64,000 nucleotides of DNA from Lachnospiraceae bacterium (GTDB taxonomy: Bacteria; Bacillota; Clostridia; Lachnospirales; Lachnospiraceae). The translations under genes were made by a program, and so were the position numbers. Where the stretch lies: NCBI GenBank assembly GCA_021202075.1, contig JAJQDT010000044.1, forward strand, positions 25,520-89,519. Reading direction: 5' to 3'. How positions within the stretch are numbered: position 1 is the first letter of the stretch; each line of letters begins with the position of its first letter. Of this stretch, positions 57,103 to 64,000 are shown piece after piece. The notes under the pieces were generated by a model. The model saw only the letters and a program-made list of their open reading frames with translations, did not search any database and was not told the DNA's origin.

Positions 57103-57453
57103 ATGGACATGGACGAGGTATTGCGGCGGGCATTTCTGTATGATTTTTACGGGGAACTGCTCACAGCGCACCAGCGTGAGGTATACGAGGCAGTCGTTCA
57201 GAACGATCTCTCTTATTCGGAAGCGGCGGAAGAATTCGGAGTCAGCAGGCAGGGAGTTCATGATCTGGTGAAGCGCTGTGAGAAGAGTCTGGAACAGTAC
57301 GAGTTGAAGCTGCATCTGGTGGAGCGGTTTTTAACAATTCGCGCGAAGGTACAGCGGATACAGGATCTGGCATCTCATTGTGAAGAGATCGACAGGGAGG
57401 CATTTGCCGGACAGGTTGCGGAGCTTTCCGGACAGATTCTGGAAGAATTGTAG
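57103..57453 (+). CDS. ylxM: YlxM/p13-type SRP-associated DNA-binding-like protein
   Basis: A 116-residue cytosolic helix-turn-helix protein found with ffh in Gram-positive bacteria and thought to modulate the signal recognition particle. The signature RAFLYDFYGELLTAHQREVY is followed by a sigma-70-like HTH (LSYSEAAEEFGVSRQGVHDLV) and a helical tail. Candidate starts are GTG 57100, ATG 57103 and ATG 57109; none has a ribosome site, because the promoter -10 lies directly upstream, so the message may be leaderless. ffh follows after 149 bases. Confidence 0.92.
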   Translation: MDMDEVLRRAFLYDFYGELLTAHQREVYEAVVQNDLSYSEAAEEFGVSRQGVHDLVKRCEKSLEQYELKLHLVERFLTIRAKVQRIQDLASHCEEIDREAFAGQVAELSGQILEEL

Positions 57454-57602
57454 GATGGATTATCGATTACAGATTAAGTGGGTCGGCCACAATCTCATTG
57501 GATTTCGACGAGTGGGCGAGTGCGTAGCACAGAGCAATTGGCTTTTATATTTGGCGGCATCCGCGAGGCGGACATGAGAGTTTAGATCAGAGGAGTTTTT
57601 AC

Positions 57603-58952
57603 ATGGCTTTTGAGAGCTTATCAGAGAAGCTGCAGACTGTGTTTAAGAACCTGCGCGGCAAGGGCCGTCTGACGGAGGCGGATGTGAAGACCGCGCTCAA
57701 AGAGGTCAAGATGGCTCTGCTGGAGGCGGATGTCAGCTTCAAGGTGGTAAAACAGTTTATCAAATCGGTCGAGGAGAAGGCCATCGGGCAGGACGTCATG
57801 AACGGCCTGAATCCGGGGCAGATGGTGATCAAGATCGTAAATGATGAGCTGACGGCGCTGATGGGGTCGGAGACCACGGAGATTGCGCTGCGTCCGGCCA
57901 ATGAGGTGACGGTCATTATGATGGCGGGGCTTCAGGGCGCCGGTAAGACAACGACGGCTGCAAAGCTGGCCGGCAAGTTTAAGTCGAAAGGCCGCAGGCC
58001 TCTGCTGGCAGCGTGTGATGTGTATCGGCCGGCCGCGATAAAGCAGCTACAGATCAATGGCGAGAAGCAGGGCGTCGAGGTGTTTTCCCTTGGCGACAAA
58101 GAAAATCCGGTGCACATCGCGGAGGAATCTGTTCGCTATGCGAAAGAGCACAATCTGAATCTGGTTTTTCTGGACACGGCGGGACGGCTTCATATCGATG
58201 AGGATATGATGCGTGAGCTGCAGCAGATTAAGGACACGGTTTCGGTCGACCAGACGATCCTGGTTGTAGACGCGATGACCGGTCAGGACGCCGTGAATGT
58301 CGCCTCCATGTTTGAGGAGAAGATCGGCATCGACGGTGTGATTGTCACAAAGCTGGATGGCGATACGAGAGGCGGCGCGGCGCTTTCCATCAAGGCGACC
58401 TGCGGCAAGCCGATCCTTTACGCGGGCATGGGAGAGAAGCTCTCCGACCTGGAACAGTTTTATCCGGACCGGATGGCATCCCGGATCCTTGGAATGGGAG
58501 ATGTGCTTTCCCTGATTGAGAAGGCGCAGGAGACTGTCGACGAAGAGAAAGCCAGATCCATGGAGCAGAGACTCCGCAAAGCACAGTTTGGATTTGATGA
58601 TTATCTCGAGAGCATGAACCAGATGAAGAATATGGGCGGTATTTCCAGTGTTCTTGGCATGATGCCGGGGATCGGCGGAGCGCAGATGAAGCAGCTGGAG
58701 GATGCGGTCGATGAGAAAAAGATGGCGCAGACGGAGGCGATTATTCTTTCTATGACGCCGAAGGAGCGCTCGAACCCGGATATCCTGAACATGTCGCGCA
58801 AGCGCAGAATTGCTGCGGGCGCAGGTGTAGATATCAGCGAGGTAAACCGTCTGGTGAAGCAGTTTGACCAGAGCCGCAAGATGATGAAGCAATACTCCGG
58901 AATGTTCGGAGGAAAAGGTGCTAAAAGAGGTAAATTTAAATTACCTTTTTAG
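57603..58952 (+). CDS. ffh: Signal recognition particle protein Ffh
   Basis: A 449-residue SRP GTPase that targets nascent membrane proteins to SecYEG with 4.5S RNA and FtsY. The N domain starts AFESLSEKLQTVFKNLRGKG; the G domain has GLQGAGKTTTAAKLA, DTAGRL and TKLDGDTRGGAAL; the Met-rich M domain ends with GKGAKRGKFKLPF. A good GGAG precedes the start. It lies downstream of ylxM and upstream of rpsP. Confidence 0.98.
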   Translation: MAFESLSEKLQTVFKNLRGKGRLTEADVKTALKEVKMALLEADVSFKVVKQFIKSVEEKAIGQDVMNGLNPGQMVIKIVNDELTALMGSETTEIALRPANEVTVIMMAGLQGAGKTTTAAKLAGKFKSKGRRPLLAACDVYRPAAIKQLQINGEKQGVEVFSLGDKENPVHIAEESVRYAKEHNLNLVFLDTAGRLHIDEDMMRELQQIKDTVSVDQTILVVDAMTGQDAVNVASMFEEKIGIDGVIVTKLDGDTRGGAALSIKATCGKPILYAGMGEKLSDLEQFYPDRMASRILGMGDVLSLIEKAQETVDEEKARSMEQRLRKAQFGFDDYLESMNQMKNMGGISSVLGMMPGIGGAQMKQLEDAVDEKKMAQTEAIILSMTPKERSNPDILNMSRKRRIAAGAGVDISEVNRLVKQFDQSRKMMKQYSGMFGGKGAKRGKFKLPF

Positions 58953-59067
58953 ATGCGCATCACCGCAAAAGGGTAACAGCTGAAGCTGTCTGCGGTGCGC
59001 GCGGCGGACGAAGGGGAACCCTTCGCCTGAGAATAAATATTTGACTTTGGTACAGGAGGTGAAAGAG

Positions 59068-59313
59068 ATGGCAGTAAAAATCCGGTTGAGAAGAATGGGT
59101 AAGAAGAAAGATCCTTTCTATAGAATCGTTGTAGCGGATGCAAGATCTCCGAGAGATGGCAGATGCATCGAAGAGATTGGCACCTACAATCCGAATGCAA
59201 ACCCGAGCGAGTTCAAGATTAACGAAGAACTGGCAAAGAAGTGGCTTGAGAGCGGCGCGCAGCCGACCGAGACCGTCGGAAAGCTGTTCAAGCTGGCCGG
59301 CATTGAGAAATAG
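59068..59313 (+). CDS. rpsP: 30S ribosomal protein S16
   Basis: An 81-residue small-subunit assembly protein with the family start [20 protein letters not shown] and [18 protein letters not shown]. The start is the ATG after AGGAGGTGAAAGAG; an upstream TTG extension is not supported. It is followed 19 bases later by khpA in the conserved rpsP-khpA-rimM-trmD-rplS order. Confidence 0.98.
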   Translation: MAVKIRLRRMGKKKDPFYRIVVADARSPRDGRCIEEIGTYNPNANPSEFKINEELAKKWLESGAQPTETVGKLFKLAGIEK

Positions 59314-59332
59314 GACTAAGAGGTGAGCAGAT

Positions 59333-59563
59333 ATGAAAGAATTATTGGAAATCATTGCGAAATCTCTGGTTGAACATCCGGATGAGGTAGAGGTTACGGA
59401 GAAGGAAAGTGGGAAAACACTTGTGCTTGAGCTGAAGGTTGCCGCTTCCGATATGGGAAAGGTGATTGGCAAGCAGGGGAGAATTGCGAAAGCAATCCGC
59501 TCAGTTGTGAAGGCCGCCGCGACCAGAGAAGACAAGAAGGTCGTTGTGGATATTGTACAGTAA
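59333..59563 (+). CDS. khpA: KH-domain RNA-binding protein KhpA
   Basis: A 76-residue protein (YlqC family) with one KH domain; the GxxG loop is IGKQGRIAKAIRSVVK. In streptococci and clostridia KhpA partners KhpB/EloR in RNA binding linked to cell elongation. It starts 19 bases after rpsP and is followed by a terminator-like hairpin, so rimM may be partly separate. Confidence 0.95.
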   Translation: MKELLEIIAKSLVEHPDEVEVTEKESGKTLVLELKVAASDMGKVIGKQGRIAKAIRSVVKAAATREDKKVVVDIVQ

Positions 59564-59598
59564 AAGCATGAATTGATTCTCGCGAGGATGCAGGAAGA

Positions 59599-59633
59599 GG
59601 AGCTGTTGGGGTTGTTGACAGCTCCTTGTTTTC
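59599..59633 (+). terminator. Terminator after khpA
   Basis: GGAGCTGT (59599-59606) pairs with ACAGCTCC (59618-59625), followed by TTGTTTTC. Confidence 0.8.
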
Positions 59634-59800
59634 TATGATGTTTTGAGTATTATCGATCAAACTTATGCTGCGTATTCTGCAACAGAGATGTTCCGCAGCC
59701 ACGCTGTTTTTTGCATAAGTGACGTATAAGAATGGTCTCCGATAATCTAACGCACGGCAGATGGAGTTTCAGCTGATTAAGAGCCAGGAAAGGATTATAT

Positions 59801-60472
59801 ATGCAGGATATATTACAGGTAGGCGCTGTGACGTCCACGCACGGACTTGGCGGCGAGGTCAAGGTCTTTCCAACCACAGATGACCCGGCGAGATTTAAGG
59901 ATTTGAAATCTGTGCTGCTCGCGCCCGGGAGCGCGAATCATGCCGGAGCGAAATCCGGACAGGAAGGCGCATTGTATGAGGATAAACCAGATACCATGCG
60001 GGAGCTGGAAGTAGAGCGTGTGCGTTTCTTTAAAAATCTTGTGATTGTGAAATTCCGCGGCCTGGATCGGATTGAGGATGTTGAGGGGATGAAGGGCTGT
60101 GCGCTTTATGTAACGCGGGAGAACGCGGTGAAGCTCGAAGAAGGCGAGTATTTTATCGCAGATCTGATTGGACTCGATGTGTATGCGGACGAAGCGTGGG
60201 AACCATCCGGCGACAGAGAATCCGGGAAAATGGAAACCAGCCGGGGATGTCTCGCAGGAGATGTGGAACCGGATAAAAAAACGTCCGGTGGCGCAGGGGT
60301 TTTCCTTGGTGCGCTTACTGATGTCATCCAGACCGGCGCGAATGATGTTTACGAAGTATCGCTGACCGATGGGAGAAAGGTACTGATTCCCGCAATCAGA
60401 CAATGCATTCTCGATGTGGATATAGAAAAAGGTACCATGCTTGTGCATTTACTGGAGGGGCTGCTGGAATGA
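59801..60472 (+). CDS. rimM: 16S rRNA processing protein RimM with hydrophilic insertions
   Basis: A 223-residue assembly factor that binds S19 during 30S maturation; usual length is about 165-175. The N-terminal QVGAVTSTHGLGGEVKVFPTTDDPARFK and the PRC-barrel part (EGEYFIADLIGLDVY, then VLIPAIRQCILDVDIEKGTM) are standard. Two insertions account for the excess: about residues 45-65 (PGSANHAGAKSGQEG) and about 132-165 (WEPSGDRESGKMETSRG onward). It overlaps trmD by ATGA. Confidence 0.93.
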   Translation: MQDILQVGAVTSTHGLGGEVKVFPTTDDPARFKDLKSVLLAPGSANHAGAKSGQEGALYEDKPDTMRELEVERVRFFKNLVIVKFRGLDRIEDVEGMKGCALYVTRENAVKLEEGEYFIADLIGLDVYADEAWEPSGDRESGKMETSRGCLAGDVEPDKKTSGGAGVFLGALTDVIQTGANDVYEVSLTDGRKVLIPAIRQCILDVDIEKGTMLVHLLEGLLE

Positions 60473-61380
60473 ACTTTTACGTGATGACGTTATTTCCGGA
60501 GATGATAGAGCAGGGAATGAACACGAGCATCACCGGACGCGCGATCGCGAAAGGCCTGCTTTCCTTGGAAACGGTCAATATCCGTGAGTATTCCGTCACA
60601 GGAAATGGGCGGATTGACGATTACCCTTATGGCGGCGGCGCCGGAATGGTGATGCAGGCGGAGCCGGTCTGCCGTGCGTATGAGGCATTGAAGGAGCGAA
60701 TCTCACAGAGATGGCAGACACGGACGCAGACGGAATCACAGCCAGGAATCAGTCAGGAGTCGCGAAATGCAAATGACAGTCCGATGGAGAATCTGCGGGA
60801 TAGTCAAAGAAATTTACGCGTCATTTATCTGACGCCGCAGGGCCGCGTATTCAATCAGGAGATGGCACAGGAATTTGCAAAGGAGGAAAATCTGATTTTC
60901 CTCTGCGGGCATTATGAAGGCGTGGATGAGCGCGTGCTTGACGCGATCGTCACCGACCAGGTATCCATCGGCGACTATGTGCTGACCGGCGGGGAGCTCC
61001 CCGCAATGGTGATGATGGACGCAATCTCCCGTATGGTGCCCGGTGTACTCAGTAACGCAGAATCCGGACTCTCGGAGAGCTTTTCTGATCATCTTCTGGA
61101 ATATCCGCAGTACAGCCGCCCGGAAGTATGGAGAGACCGTGCGGTTCCTTCGGTTCTTTTGTCCGGCCACCACGGAAATGTGGATCGCTGGAGGCGGGAT
61201 CAGTCTCTGATTCGAACGCTGCAAAACCGGCCGGACCTGCTGATGGACGCTGCTCTGGATAAAGCTGACCGGAAATTTCTGCAAAGGTTGCTTGACGGTG
61301 AGACGGAATATGATCTGACCGATGCTCAGAGTGAAATTGCCAAAAAGCTGTTATCAGGCAAAAAACCTCTTGCATTTTGA
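60469..61380 (+). CDS. trmD: tRNA (guanine37-N1)-methyltransferase TrmD
   Basis: A 303-residue SPOUT enzyme that makes m1G37; usual length is 240-250. The N-terminal MNFYVMTLFPEM and the knotted SAM region LCGHYEGVDERV and SIGDYVLTGGELPAMVMMDA are intact, with DYPYGGGAGMVMQAEPV upstream. An insertion of about 35 residues (QTRTQTESQPGISQESRNAN region, about 85-118) accounts for much of the excess. The ATG is within the rimM stop (ATGA), which decides the start; the longer frame is rejected. Confidence 0.95.
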   Translation: MNFYVMTLFPEMIEQGMNTSITGRAIAKGLLSLETVNIREYSVTGNGRIDDYPYGGGAGMVMQAEPVCRAYEALKERISQRWQTRTQTESQPGISQESRNANDSPMENLRDSQRNLRVIYLTPQGRVFNQEMAQEFAKEENLIFLCGHYEGVDERVLDAIVTDQVSIGDYVLTGGELPAMVMMDAISRMVPGVLSNAESGLSESFSDHLLEYPQYSRPEVWRDRAVPSVLLSGHHGNVDRWRRDQSLIRTLQNRPDLLMDAALDKADRKFLQRLLDGETEYDLTDAQSEIAKKLLSGKKPLAF

Positions 61381-61398
61381 GGGGAATCATGCTACACT
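61370..61398 (+). promoter_or_regulatory. rplS promoter overlapping the trmD end
   Basis: TTGCAT (61370-61375), 17-base spacer, TACACT (61393-61398). It would give rplS a private transcript with a leader of about 200 bases. Confidence 0.65.
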
Positions 61399-61404
61399 CA
61401 TTTG

Positions 61405-61600
61405 CGTTGTGAGAAAGAGACGGTCCTCTGTTACAATGGGCGCTGCTTTCAGAATTAATCAGTTTAATTAGTTTGAATGAATATTTCGGGCATGTGAAAG
61501 ACGGGAGAAACTGCTTTATGGGAAGCAGTCAGCCCACCAGATGAGATTGCAGGCCCGGAAGGAAGCGCGGGTATTAAGAACGTCCAATAGATGAAGGAGG
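61405..61600 (+). promoter_or_regulatory. rplS leader, possible L19 leader RNA
   Basis: The 226-base gap between trmD and rplS contains a hairpin ACTGCTT (61510-61516) / AAGCAGT (61523-61529) and CAGGCCCGGAAGGAAGC (61550-61566). Bacillota have a known autoregulatory L19 leader at this position; I cannot confirm the consensus by eye. The second phrase matches the SRP RNA helix-8 tip, but its flanks pair poorly. Confidence 0.45.
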
Positions 61601-61606
61601 CACACA

Positions 61607-61954
61607 ATGAACGACATTATCAAAAACATTGAGGATGCTCAGCTGAAGGCTGAGGTTCCGCAGTTTTCCGTTGGCGACACGGTTCGGGTATACGGGAAAA
61701 TCAAAGAGGGCAACCGTGAGAGAATTCAGGTGTTTGAGGGAATCGTGATGAAGAAGCAGGGCGGAAGCGTCAGAGCGACATTTACGGTTCGCAAGAATTC
61801 AAATGGTGTCGGAGTTGAGAAGACCTGGCCGCTGCACTCACCGGCTGTTGAGAAGGTAGAAGTGGTTCGCCGCGGTAAAGTAAGACGCGCGAAGCTGAAT
61901 TACCTGAGAGGACGCGTAGGAAAGAGAGCGAAAGTAAAAGAGCTGGTGAAATAA
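61607..61954 (+). CDS. rplS: 50S ribosomal protein L19
   Basis: A 115-residue protein at the 30S-50S interface. The family signature [27 protein letters not shown] and [19 protein letters not shown] are present. AAGGAGG precedes the ATG. It probably has its own promoter within the trmD end plus a structured leader, and is closed by a terminator. Confidence 0.98.
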   Translation: MNDIIKNIEDAQLKAEVPQFSVGDTVRVYGKIKEGNRERIQVFEGIVMKKQGGSVRATFTVRKNSNGVGVEKTWPLHSPAVEKVEVVRRGKVRRAKLNYLRGRVGKRAKVKELVK

Positions 61955-61965
61955 GGAACGAATCA

Positions 61966-61996
61966 GGGAGATTACATTATGTATTCTCCCTTTTTT
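61966..61996 (+). terminator. rplS terminator
   Basis: GGGAGA (61966-61971) pairs with TCTCCC (61985-61990), followed by TTTTTTG. Confidence 0.85.
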
Positions 61997-62001
61997 GCAC
62001 A

Positions 62002-62082
62002 GGGCTGCGTAAGGAGTTTTTCCGGCTGAAGCCGGACGCAGCCCGCGCGGCGAGCAGGAGTCGGCAAGCCGCCTCCTGCTCG
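62002..62082 (+). repeat. Dispersed structured repeat, family B copy 2
   Basis: GGGCTGCG (62002-62009) / CGCAGCCC (62037-62044) encloses CCGGCT/AGCCGG; then CGAGCAGGAG (62051-62060) / CTCCTGCTCG (62073-62082). Stem differences from 19426-19554 are compensated on both arms. Confidence 0.8.
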
Positions 62083-62185
62083 ATCTACACCAGTTCCACA
62101 CAGCAGCAAAATAGAAAGACAGACGATGCGGATGTATCCGCAATCGTCGGGATCAGTGCAGCAGAAAGATGGAGAAGATTTCCGA

Positions 62186-62731
62186 ATGCATACAAAAATG
62201 AAATCTATTTTTCGGAAAACGTTATTATGGATATTTGAACTTCTTGTTGTCATTCTGTTCGCCTATGTGGTGGTATATTATTTTGGCCAGACGAGGACAA
62301 ATATCGGCCAGTCCATGGACACGACACTTTCCGGCGGGGATACGGTTCTTCTGAATACGCTGGCCTACCAGTTTGGGACTCCGCAGCGCGGCGATGTGAT
62401 TGCATTTAAGCCGAATGGCAGCAGCACTGCGTACACAAGTATCAAGCGGGTGATTGGGCTTCCCGGAGAGACGATTCAGATTAAAGATGGCATGATTTAC
62501 ATTGACGGGGAGGTCTACCTGGAGGAGGAAAGCTATCCGGCGATCACCAATGGAGGCATGGCAGAGGAAGGCGTCACTCTGGGAGACCGGGAGTATTTTG
62601 TGCTGGGAGATAATCGAAATAACAGTGAAGACAGCCGGTTTGCAGATGTTGGGGTCGTGACGAGTGATTCGATTGAGGGAAAGGTCTGGTTTGTGATATC
62701 TCCTTCGGAGCACAGGGGATTTGTAGACTGA
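62186..62731 (+). CDS. lepB: Signal peptidase I
   Basis: A 181-residue membrane protease that removes Sec signal peptides. One N-terminal helix (about 12-33) is followed by the catalytic Ser in GQSMDTTL (Ser43) and the general-base Lys in SIKRVIGLPGE (Lys87), then GDNRNNSEDSR. Length is typical for Gram-positive SipS types. I chose the ATG ten bases after GGAGA; an upstream ATG at 62126 is in frame but has no ribosome site. It lies between rplS and rbgA as in many Bacillota. Confidence 0.92.
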   Translation: MHTKMKSIFRKTLLWIFELLVVILFAYVVVYYFGQTRTNIGQSMDTTLSGGDTVLLNTLAYQFGTPQRGDVIAFKPNGSSTAYTSIKRVIGLPGETIQIKDGMIYIDGEVYLEEESYPAITNGGMAEEGVTLGDREYFVLGDNRNNSEDSRFADVGVVTSDSIEGKVWFVISPSEHRGFVD

Positions 62732-62795
62732 GGATGTATCGCAAAATGGACAGGTTTTTTCATGACTGATTCCGGGGACTGACAGGAGGAAATGA

Positions 62796-63671
62796 ATGGA
62801 CTACCAATGGTATCCGGGGCATATGACAAAGGCAAAGCGCATGATGCAGGAAGACATTAAGTTGGTTGACCTGGTGATTGAGCTGACGGATGCACGGGCG
62901 CCGATGTCCAGCCGCAACCCGGATATTGACGAGCTTGGGAAGAATAAATCACGTGTGATCTTGCTCAATAAAGCGGACCTGGCGGATGAGAATCAGAATC
63001 GCAGGTGGGAAGCATATTTTCGTGACCGGAAGGTTCAGGCAGTGGCGGTGAACTCAAGGACCGGCGCCGGCATGAAACAGATTCAGAATGTTATCATGAC
63101 TGCGTGTCAGGAAAAAATTGAGCGGGACCGCAGGAAGGGGATTGTGAACCGTCCGGTACGGGCGATGGTGGCTGGGATTCCGAATGTCGGAAAGTCCACA
63201 TTTATCAATTCATTTGCCGGGAAGGCCAGTGCGAAGACCGGAAATAAGCCGGGCGTGACGCGCGGCAAGCAGTGGATCCGGCTGAATAAGAATGTTGAAC
63301 TGCTGGATACGCCGGGGATTCTCTGGCCAAAGATTGAAGATCCGATGGTTGGCAGAAGACTGGCGGCACTCGGATCGATCCGCGATGAGATCATACAGGC
63401 GGAGGAGCTTTCCCTTTGGCTGCTCGACTATATAAAGGAACAGTATCCGGGGCTTTTGTCTGCTCGCTACTGGGTCAGTGAGGCACAGGATGCGGCAGCG
63501 CTTCTGGGTGAGATAGCTCAGGTTCGCGGATGCCTGAAGATGGGCGGTGAGCCGGATTATGAGAAGGCTGCTGCGGCAGTTCTGGATGATTTCCGAAGCT
63601 GTCGGATCGGACGGATCACGCTGGAATGTTTGCCAGAAGAGCCGGTGACTGAAGACAGGATAGTTGAATAA
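62796..63671 (+). CDS. rbgA: Ribosome biogenesis GTPase RbgA (YlqF)
   Basis: A 291-residue circularly permuted GTPase needed for late 50S assembly. It starts MDYQWYPGHMTKAKRMM and shows the permuted motif order: NKAD (G4) first, then GIPNVGKSTF (G1) and DTPGILWPK (G3), with a C-terminal helical RNA-binding domain. The start follows AGGAGG. It sits between two signal peptidase genes. Confidence 0.97.
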   Translation: MDYQWYPGHMTKAKRMMQEDIKLVDLVIELTDARAPMSSRNPDIDELGKNKSRVILLNKADLADENQNRRWEAYFRDRKVQAVAVNSRTGAGMKQIQNVIMTACQEKIERDRRKGIVNRPVRAMVAGIPNVGKSTFINSFAGKASAKTGNKPGVTRGKQWIRLNKNVELLDTPGILWPKIEDPMVGRRLAALGSIRDEIIQAEELSLWLLDYIKEQYPGLLSARYWVSEAQDAAALLGEIAQVRGCLKMGGEPDYEKAAAAVLDDFRSCRIGRITLECLPEEPVTEDRIVE

Positions 63672-63758
63672 ATAGATACGTTCTGTACATGTAATTATGT
63701 TCAGAACCGTTTTGTTAATTTCACAAAGTGCACTTTTAAGGAAAGAAGATGGATAAAA

Positions 63759-64000
63759 ATGAGCAGGGAAAAGGGACAGGGAACGATTGAAAATGAGGAA
63801 AATAAGGTGGATCCGAAGAAAGAGATTTTGAGCTGGATTTTTTACATTGCGTTCGTAATTGTGGCGACATGGCTGATTCTTCATTTTGTCGGACAGCGGA
63901 CGGTTGTGGACGGCAGTTCCATGAATAATACACTGATCGACGGCGACAACCTGATTGTGGAGAAGCTGTCTTATCGGTTTGGGGATCCGCAGCGCTTTGA
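63759..64000 (+). CDS. Second signal peptidase I, 5' part
   Basis: Runs off the window. The first 80 residues show a charged start (MSREKGQGTIENEENKVDPK), one membrane helix (about 25-43) and the serine motif VDGSSMNNTLIDGDN (Ser54), then the EKLSYRFGDPQRF stretch homologous to the first lepB. Clostridia often carry several type I signal peptidases. The ATG at 63759 is 15 bases after GGAAAG; another ATG a little upstream opens a short dead frame. Confidence 0.85.
   Translation, partial: MSREKGQGTIENEENKVDPKKEILSWIFYIAFVIVATWLILHFVGQRTVVDGSSMNNTLIDGDNLIVEKLSYRFGDPQRF

Noticed and set aside
61550..61566. SRP RNA gene (ffs)
   Set aside because: Only the apical phrase matches; flanking helices do not form and the rest fits an rplS leader better.

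Overview
The window looks like a chromosome segment from an anaerobic Gram-positive Clostridia, most probably a Lachnospiraceae gut bacterium. This rests on the moderate GC content, strong AGGAGG ribosome sites, Bacillota-type gene orders (secE-nusG-rplKA-rplJL-rpoBC; ylxM-ffh-rpsP-khpA-rimM-trmD-rplS-lepB-rbgA), a SCIFF ranthipeptide locus, an Rnf complex and an EF-G paralog. I found no rRNA, tRNA, CRISPR array or intact mobile element.

Layout. 1-2.3 kb is a small accessory patch: the 3' end of a frameshifted GH112 phosphorylase and a tyrosine-recombinase remnant. 2.3-7.3 kb holds a tiny Asn/Gln/Ser-rich protein, a rhodanese, an RlmL-like methyltransferase, an anchored papain-family protease, RdgB and a YfcE phosphodiesterase. 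7.5-19.4 kb is the secE-nusG-ribosomal protein-RNA polymerase block, with a clear L10 leader. 19.4-24 kb carries a VanZ protein, a secreted unknown and an EF-G-like GTPase.

24-36.8 kb is the most interesting region. One long minus-strand cluster reads tatA-like, tatA, tatC, a five-FMN-domain surface protein, rnfC, an rnfD-rnfG fusion, rnfE, rnfA, rnfB. Divergent from it is a Tat-exported FMN/FAD reductase of the fumarate-reductase superfamily, followed by an AraC-type regulator. Together they read as a self-contained route from cytosolic ferredoxin or NADH, across the membrane through Rnf, along covalently bound flavins, to an exported reductase whose acceptor is unknown. The Tat exporter it needs is in the same cluster. 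The flavin transferase (ApbE) that would attach FMN is not in the window.

36.9-39 kb encodes the SCIFF peptide and its radical SAM/SPASM maturase. 39-51.6 kb holds secDF, recJ, leuS, a rhomboid-like protein, an LtaS-type transferase and lysA. 51.9-56.9 kb is rpsL-rpsG-fusA plus tuf, which in many Bacillota follow rpoC directly but here lie about 33 kb away. 57-64 kb is the SRP/ribosome-maturation operon, ending in two type I signal peptidase genes around rbgA; the last runs off the window.

Scattered between genes are short structured repeats in both orientations. One family keeps an outer stem plus inner hairpin with compensating base changes between copies; another sits in the 5' leaders of rpsL and the rhomboid gene.
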